NCBI RefSeq assembly: GCF_009870125.1
Contig: NC_046680.1
Coordinates: forward strand, 17,317,501 to 17,381,500
DNA length: 64,000 bases
Direction of reading: 5' to 3'
From: Drosophila pseudoobscura
Taxonomy: Eukaryota > Arthropoda > Insecta > Diptera > Drosophilidae
Below, one piece after another: positions 53,490 through 64,000 of the stretch. The position numbers and the translations under genes are program-made. Below the pieces are notes generated by a model, which was given only the letters and a program-made list of their open reading frames with translations, searched no databases and was not told the DNA's origin. How positions within the stretch are numbered: the stretch's first letter is position 1; the number at the start of each line of letters is the position of its first letter.

Positions 53490-56328
53490 GTAGAACTTTC
53501 TCTGGTCTTTCTCTCTCTCCGACTGCTCTTTCTCTCTGAACACGTAAAAAACAAGAGAACACATCTTTCAACATCTTAAGTTTGAAACATTTGATGCCAC
53601 ACATCAGATCCGTAACAATATTTATTTGAACCCCCCGTCTCAAATACACTCATGATCCCCTCGTCATACAGACACACACATACACATATTGCTATACACA
53701 TATGCTACTCAAACATACATAACATATTGGTACATACCTATATAATATACTCGTATAACTGATACAAAAGATAGACCAAAATGTAGACCCTAGAGCTGTT
53801 CACTGAAGCTTGAGTTTTTCGTAGTCTCTCCACACTCACTGTTGATTTTTAATTTCCCATTCCAACACACTCAAAGTAGACACCCCCACACACACACACA
53901 CATACAGCTTGACATGTTTCATTCAGTTTTGCATATTTTCTGTTGCATTTTCCGTATCTTTTTGTTCTTGCCGCTGCTGTTGTCGCTTAATTAATTTGCA
54001 ACTTTGTGCCGACAACAAGAATGAGGACACTGAAGGCAGTCAACATCAATGAACGTCATTCAAATTACCATTAAGTGCAGTACACTCATACACACTCACT
54101 TACTCACTCACTCACAGATACTCATGACAGACAGACGGCTTAGTCATTTCATTGTTCGCACCCTCGATATATGGGGCAAGCAATAAAATTTCCATTTTGT
54201 TGCACACTTTTCGGCGTCCATAATGGGGATGCATCTTCGCTGCACACCGAAATACATATCCCTCTTCATTGTTGCCATTGCCAGTCGTTATTTATTGCTC
54301 TCACTGTAGGGGACTGCCCTCAAGTAAGGAGTTGTGTGAGAAGGGAGTAAGGGAAGGGTGTGAATGGCGGGGACAACGTGCCGCCACAAGGGAAATCAAT
54401 CTAAAATGGCCTGCCACATTATGTCTGGAGTTGCAGCAACTGCATTTGGCCCTTAACTTTTAGCCAGCTGTCTTCCCCAAGGACGAAACGAACAACCAAC
54501 TGCTTATTACCGAACAGAACAGAACAAAACAGAAAAGAACCCTACCCCCCAATCGCCATTCCACATTCCCCCGTCTGTAATTACATGTTTGCCCTAAGCT
54601 TATCCCACACATACTATTCGTAGGGAGAGCTCGCTGCGTATACGTAATATCGAGTTGAAACCGAACAAAAGGCAGCGAAGCAAGCACAGAAAACAAAAGC
54701 AAACAGAAACCATGTTCAGCTGATGCTGGTGGTCAGCCACATGGGAATATTCCCATCGGACAGCATAAATAACCTTGATTCAGCAGCAAAATCTATTTAA
54801 GGACAACGGACTCGTCCCTCCAGAAAAGGGCGAGCGAAACTAGGGTGCCCGGCCACTGGGCATACCCTGTGGGGCACACTGAATAGCAGTGTTATGGCAC
54901 TGCCAAAGTTTTTGTTCCCCAACCGATTGAAATGGGATTGGTAGGATGCCGGGAAATATTCCGAGAATCAGTTTAAAAAAAATCGCTTGGAGTGGTTTAT
55001 TTAAAATGATTTTTTTGGGATTGAAAAAGGAAAGGTATGCAAATGTCAATGTAGCGCAAAGTACCGACGTCTATGTCAGAATCCAAAAGACTGTCAGCCA
55101 TCTCGATGGGTTCATCTCTCCCCTTAGGAGCATTATTCCATTGGAAGGCTCTGCACAATAAGTATTCAGATGCCGTATTTTTTGGCAGCGTACCAATTTG
55201 GCAATTCCGGGACTCGCATTTTATTTCTGCGTAAAGCCTTGTTTATTTTCCACCCTCTCCCCACAATAGCAGTCCGCGGGAGTGGGATTCATGAAGGGGG
55301 AATTATTATATTAAAGCACAGAGCAATTGAAAGGACGAGCCCCAGCAACAACTGTTTGGACCGGCGATTGGTGAGGCTCGAAATTCATTTGTCACTTTTA
55401 AAGCAAACAAATCGAGCGATGGAAAGGGAAATGGAAATGGGAGGAGGAGGAGGGGCAGGAGAAGACAGTAGCTGTGAAGAGTGTGTGGTAGTCACAGCAG
55501 TAATTAAAACCCATTCCACAAAACCAAACCGAATAGCAAAAAAAAAAAACACAAAAAAAAGAAAAAGCCTCGCTTTTGGCCGGGCCTGAGCAATTAAGAG
55601 TTGTTGCGTATACGCCGCGTTGGCAGTCACGAAAAAGCGAGCAATCGCTGCACTTCCACCAGTATGTGTGTGTGTGTAGCAGTGTTCGAGGGTTCTTTCG
55701 AGGTCAGTGCGTTTTACATTTCCTATTTATTGCTGCTGCAGTTGCCAGCCTTCCGTACCATCCTCCGATCTCCTCTAACTCTGCCTTCTCTCAGATACTG
55801 ACTTACATGCCCTCCATCTTTGCATATGTGTCTCCTCCTCTCTTCAATGATCTTGTTAGAAAATAGCACAAACTCTCCATAATTCATCTTGAGCCGCATT
55901 GAATCTCGAGTATCTGAAGAGCTTGGCTCCTTTGCTCCTCGTTCCCCCATGCTTGGCCCAACTTTTGGCAGTCTTATATAATCCAGAGCTAGAACCCAGC
56001 AGACGCATCATCATGTATCTCCACGCTTATATATGTATACTATATATACATGTACTGTAGGATACTTTTTTACGAGCCTTTTCTTGGCTTTATTGTCCGC
56101 TTCTTATGGCCATTTAACTGACGCCACTTTGTCTGCCCGATGCTCTCAACTTTCGGCTTACATTTGCCCTCTATCTTGAACATAGCCCATACCCATACAC
56201 TCGTACTCACACTCACACAACACACACATACACGTGCATATACTCGTATGTATAATGTATACAAAATCTAACAAACTTATGCGATACTCAACCTTCTCTC
56301 ACTTCTGGTGAAACCAACATCGAAACAG
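53490..56328 (+). other. bruchpilot intron between the two cassette exons
   Basis: About 2.8 kb with CA and CT microsatellites; no gene recognised on either strand. Confidence 0.5.
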
Positions 56329-56382
56329 CTTGATTTGGAGCGTGAAATCAAGAAATACGCTCAGGAGGAGCAGGGGGTCAGG
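56329..56382 (+). CDS. brp: Candidate brp cassette exon 2 (54 nt)
   Basis: Acceptor CGAAACAG, donor GTGAGT, phase 0 at both ends. Encodes LDLEREIKKYAQEEQGVR, a heptad-compatible helical stretch. It could alternate with, or add to, the 51-nt exon. Confidence 0.6.
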
Positions 56383-59300
56383 GTGAGTGTGTGAGCCTAA
56401 GCCACGTTGAGCTAGAGAAAAACGAAACCCCTGTGCAAAAAAATGAAAAACACTCAGTCGACCCCAAAGTCGAAGACCTGCTAGGAATCAACCAACCGTA
56501 CCCTACTATTACCCCTGGCCCTAGCCCAATCCTTTCCATGCCTTTCGCTTCAGCCGCCTGCTGATGACCGAAGCTTAGGCAGCCACTCAGTATGCCAGAC
56601 CACACAAATCCATATTCAAATATTCATGTTGTTTGGCTCGCCCTCTCCTCCTTCTTTGTTCCCTCTCAGGCAAATTAGAAACTATGCAAAACGATGCCAA
56701 TGGCAGAATTTTAATTAGCAGTCTAAGCCAAAGGATAATGCTGGGGGAAGGTTTTACGAGGATTGGCACGCTCCAGACAGGAGCGGACTACAATGTGTTG
56801 GGGTTTATACGTTAATAATAAACAAATTTGCCAGACTTTCTCAGTTTTTATTCAGTTGTAGATCTAGTCTCTTATATTCTTTTCAACACTATAGTTTCCA
56901 TACAAATATTGCAAACTTTCAATGGGGATTAGATAAGAAATTAGATAATTGTAATTTATTTAGCGACATCACATATTTATGAGACGGAAAACCTGACATT
57001 TCCGAGAACATGACATGACACCATCCATTCAAAGAAATGTGACCGAAACAGCATGAAGAGATTGCAAACCTCAGCACTGACATCGCATTAAATTTGCCAT
57101 TCGTCTCCCTGCAATGGTGACAAACACTCCTCTGACAGGGGACTACGAGGCCTCCGTGACACCTCCACAGAGGGTCGAACTCCCAGCCAGCCCTGTGCCC
57201 TGTGCCCTGTGCCCTATGCCCTGTGCCCCATGCATACGCATAAATAATAATGGGAATGGCGGCTCTCGTTCTCGTTCCCGTTCCGAGCCAGCCTCAACTC
57301 CTGATATATTATGCTGTTAGCTGGCTGGAAGGCTCGTTGTGGGCGTTGGTGGTGCTCTTTGTTGTGAGGGTGGGGGCATATAAAATAATTACACGGCCTA
57401 CCGCAAAATTCATTTTTCCAGAACAAGAGACAAACAAACCCAAAGGGTTGGCTGAGGGGCGGGTGTCAGATTGCAGAAAATTAAATGAAAACAATTAAAG
57501 AGACAGCTGCAAGTGTAAATGACTACTAAAGTGCACTTCTATCCGTGGCCCCCAGGAAAAAGTGGTGCCGGATCCGTTGCAAATCGAGTTTTCAATTTCG
57601 GATTATCGATTTCCTTTCCGAATGGAATTCAATTTGAAATGGCATCCAAGAAAATGACTATCTAATGAGCTGGTCCTGCTCTCAGCCATAGAATGCGGAC
57701 TCCACTTAGCATAATAATGGAATGGAGGCTGATTAAATATGCAGAGCGTTGCCTACTTTTCCGGACCGTACGCCGCCCGCCGTCCGCCGCTCCTTGCTCT
57801 ACCGGACGGGAATGGAATTCTGCCAGCTAATCCAGAAGGAGAAAATGGCCACGCCACCCACCTCCGCTGGCCGAGTCAGCTGCTCGAGAAATGCACCCCT
57901 GCCATGCGCAACCCCGCTGCGTTCGTCAAACGCAAGGATGGCCATGCCAACTGCAGCAGAAGCGGAAGCAGAAGCAGAAGCACTAAGCAGAAAGCTGCAA
58001 CCGAAGCTGTAGGGACAGGAGAGAGAGAGCCAACGAGTAGGTGGCTGCGAGAACAAAACGAGTTCTCCCCCCCAACCCCCATCCCTGCCGCCGCAGTAAT
58101 CAATAACATCAGAAAGGAGACGCCGAGCTTTTCAGCGTGCTCGTAAATGAGCGTAAAAGCTTTCGGCTGACTTGTAAAGCTCGCACTAGCCCAGACCACA
58201 TGACAGCGTTTTTGAGCTAAACCGAAGCTGAGTTGGGGATTTTTCGCTCAATTGGGGCCCGCAGACGGAGTGGCCTCGTGGTAGCAAAAGCTCCGCAGGC
58301 GCGAACAGTTGTATACCCAACGTTCTAGCTGACGAGCACGAGGCACGGAAGAGCCAGAGTCGCACCGACCAGCAGCGCGACGCGAACGCAAACGCAAACG
58401 CAAACGCAGAGAAGTGTGGCACAGGCAAATGGCAAATGGCAAACGGCAAAAGGCTAAAAAGTGCACAGTGGGCAGCCAGCCAAAGCCAAGTGAATTAGGA
58501 TTGTGCCAGCAATAGAATACGCCTATGAATATATGATATAGAGCAGAGAAACTGCTCCAATTTCGCAATAAAAAGAAGGGGAAAAGACGTGGCGCGAACG
58601 CGAGTGCTGCAAAAAGAAAAGTCCCCGCGAAGGATGTAGAAAAAAGCAAAAAGAAATTCGAGCATTTCATTGTTGTGCCTTTACCTGTAAATGTTTGTGT
58701 CTCTCTCTTCCTATATTTTGCACTTTCCCTCAGTGTGTTGAAGCATAATAAATAACGCTTTTAGTGCAAATGCAACTTTTCAATCACATCCCAGCAGCAG
58801 AAACAGCAGCAGCAGCAGCATCAGTCAGCAGCAGCATAAAATCAATAATTTTTGCTTAAGCAGCCGCAGCAGCCCAAAAAAGTCTCTCCCGACAGCAGCA
58901 GCAGCAGCAGCAGTTGCGGGGAGCAAACATTAACTTGCAACAACAACAAAGACAACGAAAGCGGGGAACCACAGAAACAACGATTTCTTTTTATAGCAGC
59001 CCCCAGCCGCCGCCATCAAGTCTCTCTCTCTCTCGGCGTCTACGACGACGTCTCCTACGCCTTCTTCGTCCCCCTGTCCTTATTATTCCACAGCTGGCTC
59101 TGTGTGCGTTTGTGTGTGTGTGTGTTCGCTCACGCGCGTATGTGTTAGTGTGTGATGGGCCAGAAGGTTACAGTTACAGCTAGAGCTACCGTTACACTAA
59201 GCAGACAACGCTAAGAATCAGGAAGCGCCAAGATAATAGAGGGTGGGAGCCCAGCCACCTCCCCCCCGCCCATCACACTTAGTCAGTGTTCAGTAACGAG

Positions 59301-62300
59301 GAAGTGCCCGGCCAACGGTTTATTATTATATTACAATAAGACACACACACACACACATACGACACGCTAACACACACACATACATGTACGTATGTATAAA
59401 CGCGTATAAGTAGTAAATGCAGCAGCGCCCCGCACTCAGACACCTGCGCACAACTTGAGGCCAACTCAAATTACATAAATAGTCCGACTGCAACAACAAC
59501 TGCAGCTACAGCAGCAGTGGCAGTGGCAGCAACAACCAAACGGCAGCACTAAATCCAAGTACAACGAACTGCAATTGCTATTCATTTGCATAGCATACGA
59601 GCATACGAGCATACGAGAGTACGGCAGGAGGAACACCCACGAGGAACCACAACGAGAACTACGGCATTAGCTTTTAAAGACCCAGCGAGACTCCCACGTA
59701 GTCGCACCACAAACCTATGGACAATGCCTATGTATACTATAAGGTACTGTAGTTCATCAGCGAACACTCGCACGCCCGCCTCCAACAGCAACTGAAACGA
59801 ACCCCAAAATCAGCAATCAACAACAACTCAGCAACAACAAACACGTCATCGTCATTAAATCATCATCATCATGAAAACACAGCAACAATCGCAGCTCCAT
59901 TCAAAAGTCGAAAGGTCGAATAAACAAAAGGCTACTCGAAATAACAAAAACCAACGAAATGCAAACGACAAAATCTTCGGGGTGTCTGGGGGGATCGAAT
60001 CGGTTGGGATAGGGAAAGGGATAGGGATAGGGATAGGGTATGATAGGATGTGGATAGACATGTAAATCAAATGACAATCGACGCACCAATGAACCCTGAG
60101 ACACAAGACCCATTTGAATGTCCTGCAAAGCCGTAACATAAGCAATGGCAGAGCGAACAGAGAGAGGGTGGCCTGGGAAGGTAAAGACCAAGCACGCAAA
60201 ACAAATAAAACTGTAAACTTTCTTCTGTTTTCTCTGTCGTCTGTGGCCTCGAGTGGCAAATTAATTTCCGCACACACTCGCACCAACACACCAATACACT
60301 CGCCCACACACACACACACACATACACACACACCCACTGACATTAGTCAGCGTAAAACGCATTGCCTGCTTTTCTGCGTAATTAGTGAAATTCGGCAACA
60401 GGGCGAACTTACGGAGAGAGGGGCAGGTTGGGGTTGAGGTTGGAATTGAGGAGGGGGGAGGGGGGAGAGGTTACAGCACAGACAGTAAGTGCAGACAGGC
60501 GCACATCAGCCAACACCAGACCCCATTGAAACCCACGCCTCTGCAACAGAGCCCTTTTCATCTGCTCATTAGCAGAAGAGCCTACCGAAATTCATAAAGA
60601 GTGAAATGAGGGCCAGGCACAGGACGAGACGGGACGGGACAGGGATGCACTTCATAAATGTCACTTGAAATACATTTCCATCAGGGGCACGTGCGTGGAG
60701 CACAAAAAAAGATGGGACAATGACAGCTACCGAGCAGACGACTGACAGGAGACAATAGGGAAAAGGACTCGACTCGACTCGGACTAGGACTAGGACTAGG
60801 ACTCGTCCTCGAATCCGTCTGGCCTTGCACACGCCCACACGAGAGAAACGTGATGATTTGTCATGATTACCGGGCGGGAGCATTTAGGGGGGATGGATTT
60901 AGATATGGAGATGCTCATCCCAGTCTCCTTGCCTGCTTTGTTTGTGTTCTGTCATGTTTTCACATGTCAATGTCGACAGGACACACACACACACACACAC
61001 ACACACAGTCCCTCTTTACCGTGCGGACAGTCATTAAACTGAAAATTGTTCGCCTTCTCTTTTTAAAGAGCTTTGCGTCGTTGCCTGCGCTTCGTTTTGC
61101 AATATCCATTTTATGTGTTTATTTTAAAATTTTTATGATTTTCGCTGGGCATGCAACAACATAAAAATAGCCCCAGAGCCGCACGGCGACGGAGCCACAG
61201 AACCGAAGGAAGGCAGTAACTACCACCCTGTTACATGTATTTTCGCCACTTAACACACTTACACATACACTCTCAGCCTTTGGCTTTTGCTTTTGCCTCT
61301 TACTTGTGTTCTTTGTTGTTGCCTCTTCTCTTATAGTCTTTGTGTCTCTGTCTTTCCTCCAGTTGCCACTATTGTAGTCTCTATTCAAGCACACATACAC
61401 GCAGCCACACAAACACACATGTAACCTTGTAACCAAAATACTGTTATTTCGGTCCGCAATTTCCATGTGTATTTGTATGCGTTTGTTTGTGCGGGTGTGG
61501 GTGTGGGTGGGTGAGCCAAAGTTCTTGGCATTATTTTAAGTGTGTTGCTCACCTGCGCCAGCTCTCTTTCTCCTTCCTCTCTCCATCTCTCGCTTTCTCT
61601 CGACTTGGCATTTTTTTTTCTCAATTTTTATTCAAATCTTGGCTTTTATTGTACTATATTGTATAAACATATACATATGTATGAACCATGCGTTTGCCTC
61701 TAAGTAGTTTTTCATAGACTTTCCTCTCCATTTAGTATATGAACCCTACCTTCTGTGTGTATCTCCTCTAGTTTCCTCTAGATCACATTTTTAAGTTCAG
61801 TTTCGTTTGTTTGTATTTTTCAATCACTCCACACACTCCAACAAACAGCCAAAACACTCACAAGTACACTCAAACACACACACACACAATGTTTGTTCTG
61901 CTTTAAACTTAGCATTTTGAACGGTACGCTGTTTTTTGAATTCCACTTTCTAACTGTTTTTACGTAATCAAAAAGTAATATATAACATTTAACCAAAAAA
62001 CCAACACCAACAAAGAGCAAAGCAAATCAAAGATGAAACAAATGAAAAAAAAAGAAAGAACATTAACATTCATGCAGAAACAATCAGATCAGATAATAAT
62101 TAACAAACCATTAGTGAACTGTGATCCTATTTAGCATACAAGAATAATTCTTTTGTCATTTTATTGCCAAAAGATGCTGATGATTTTTTCACGAAACTTA
62201 TCGATTGTAATGGCTCCAATAATTGGCACTTTTATCGAAGAAAACTGAACTAAAAAAATACAAACACTTTCAAACGTCAAAAAAGGTCTAAATCCTGAAC

Positions 62301-62976
62301 CAAAAATAAAACCAAATTAAAAACTCAATTAATAAATGCAAAATATATTTGTTTTCAGAATTGATCATTTTTAATTACATTTAAAAAACATATATTTTGT
62401 TGTTGTTCTAAAAGCAATCACCAAAAAAAGGAAGAGAAGAAACGCAATAGCAAAAATGAAAAAAAAAAGAATTTGCTTACCAAGAATTTAAAAAAAAACG
62501 TATGCAACTATTTACAATATGCTTTTGTAATATTTTCGCACTGAAACCAAATCAAAAAACAATCAAATCAACATAAAATCAATATAAAAGTAATAACAAA
62601 TCGAGAAGAGGAAGAGTAAAACGGGCAAGAAGAAGAAGATGAAAGGAAAATCGATCGAATCGAAGGCGAAATCGAAATCGAAAGCGAAAGACTTTCATTT
62701 ACTGACAACTCTTTGACGATAAAATGATAAAACAATTACGACGTGTATATATATGTATATCCGTGTATATCCACAATATACTCCTCCAGCCTCTATTTCT
62801 ATCTTTCTCTCTCTGTCCTCACTCTCTGTATCTCTCTCTCTCTCTCTGTCGTTCTTTATACATACATACTCGTACATATATATACATACATACATATATG
62901 TTGCATATATTACTCCCAAGTATGTTGTTTTTGCTATATATATATGGTATATATACATATATTGCGTTACTCTGCT
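56383..62976 (+). other. Large brp intron with a UTR-like internal region
   Basis: About 6.6 kb. Most is microsatellite and AT-rich. From about 58200 to 60100 the composition changes to CAG/CAA-rich, like a fly neuronal 5' UTR, ending in an ATG frame at 59871-60065 (MKTQQQSQLHSKVERSNKQK...). This may be a first exon of a shorter Brp isoform. Simple repeats: heptamers at 57191-57231, GGGATA at 60005-60039, GGACTA at 60780-60800, CA at 60970-61008. Confidence 0.4.
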
Positions 62977-63100
62977 TCGACAGACCGAGACGCAGCTCCA
63001 GAGCTTCCAAGGCCACCCAGCGCCCCCCTCCAAAGAACCCCGCCCCAACAGAAAAACCTGTACGGAAGCCTGTTGCCGTGTCGTTGCACCTCACATTAAC
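62977..63100 (+). CDS. brp: Candidate alternative terminal exon of brp
   Basis: After the acceptor TGCTTCGACAG, phase 0 gives TETQLQSFQGHPAPPSKEPR and continues to a stop at about 63118; an internal GTACGG at about 63059 could instead be a donor. The GC content stands out from the AT-rich surroundings. AATAAA at 63670-63675 could terminate such a transcript. No homology recognised, so this is weak. Confidence 0.3.
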
Positions 63101-63118
63101 ACATGCATATAGATATAG

Positions 63119-64000
63119 ATATGTTTATATGTATATGTATGTATATGTATATGTGTGTGGTATGTGCTTGTGTATGATATATTACTTTTTGGTTTTTGTA
63201 AATATCGAAATATCTATAGAAACGTTGACCGGAACCACAACCACTCGAACCAATTCGTTCCAACCGAATCGAACAGATCTCACACACAACACAACGTATT
63301 GCAACACTTCTCCAAGATGGGATTAACCAGCACACACACACACACTTTTGAAACCTCCAAACCCCTCTCACATACACAAAGATACACATTCACAGATACA
63401 AAACCACAGATACAAAACACAATTTATATTTGAATTGAAAGGAAAGTGAAAAGAAAAGAAAGAAACCACAAAAAAAGACACTCTGCTCTGTCTGTCTATC
63501 TCTTTCTCTCTCTCTATATCACGCTCTCTCTTTCTAAGTTTATGTAAGAAACTCTAACTGTCTCTTTCACACCACACACTCTCTCTCTCTCTCGCTCTCT
63601 CTGTCTCTCTCTATCCCTCTCACTGTCTGTCCAAACAAGTACTACTACTACTACTACTACTACTATATGAATAAAATATTTTGTTTGTTTCCTCCAACCG
63701 AACACCGAAACAAAAACAACAACAAACAACCAAATCAATTATTTAACAAATATACTTTTGCACGTTATTTCTATAATGCATCTGAACTATATATTGTTAT
63801 ACGTAAATTTATGTTTCTTTTCTGCGTACAAACAAAATACCGAATGAAAAAAATACATACAATACATACCACATGCCACTGTAAACCAAACCAAACCAAA
63901 TACCAACCCAAAAATACTTAATCGAATATCGAAAGTTGAGAATAATACTCAGAATCCAATACGAAATCAGAATCCGAGCTGCATTTGTATGCCACGTTGA
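63119..64000 (+). other. Non-coding tail of the window
   Basis: Low-complexity sequence: TATG repeats, a CT-rich block (63500-63620), a TAC trinucleotide run (63640-63665) and AATAAA at 63670. No coding exon supported. Confidence 0.5.

Noticed and set aside
57739-58146. 135-codon plus-strand frame in a brp intron (MQSVAYFSGPYAARRPPL...)
   Set aside because: Low-complexity Ser/Arg tail, overlapping open frames on both strands and no domain; GC-rich intronic sequence gives such frames by chance.

Overview
This is a stretch of a Drosophila genome, most likely an obscura-group species. The evidence is short fly introns with canonical splice sites, fly core-promoter motifs (TATCGATA, the Motif 1 / M1BP site, TCAGTT initiators), a DINE-1/mini-me type repeat, and a run of genes recognisable as orthologues of D. 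melanogaster chromosome arm 2R (Muller C) genes. No tRNA, rRNA, CRISPR or intact retroelement was seen. All gene models below were built by reading splice sites and keeping the reading phase across introns; they were not aligned to transcripts.

Layout. (1) 1-6 kb: the last two coding exons of a P4-ATPase (ATP8A type), then a lysosomal N-acetylglucosamine-6-sulfatase on +, tail-to-tail with the antimicrobial gene Baramicin A on -. (2) 6-18 kb: the deadenylase subunit PAN2 (17 coding exons, -), AIMP1/p43 (+), a FAM8A1-like RDD membrane protein (-), a small unrecognised gene (-) and a SMAP-type ArfGAP (-). (3) 18-27 kb: a Serendipity-alpha family gene (spt-like, +), an unrecognised membrane protein (+) and lines (-). 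(4) 28-37 kb: phosphoglucose isomerase (+) with a repeat element in intron 1, a small acidic protein (-) head-to-head with an unrecognised single-exon gene (+), WDR43/UTP5 (-) and CCT8 (+). (5) 39-44 kb: Ggamma1 (-), MrgBP (+), a zinc-finger gene (-) and a decayed piece of an Argonaute-2 PIWI domain (-). (6) 45-64 kb: the 5' third of bruchpilot (+), with a long UTR, five constitutive coding exons, two candidate in-frame small cassette exons, a possible alternative terminal exon and very large, microsatellite-rich introns.

Most of the genes are housekeeping (mRNA deadenylation, tRNA-synthetase complex, glycolysis, rRNA processing, chaperonin, histone acetylation), densely packed with short intergenic gaps and Motif 1/DRE promoters. 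bruchpilot is the contrast: a neuronal gene spread over about 19 kb here without completing its coding region. BaraA is the only clear immune gene and has a TATA/initiator promoter with GATA and NF-kB-like sites. Points most worth a second look: a dispersed repeat carrying Motif 1 at three gene starts, a rearranged copy of the zinc-finger gene's flanks 24 kb away, the Argonaute-2 relic, a CCCH finger inside PAN2, and the alternative exons of bruchpilot.
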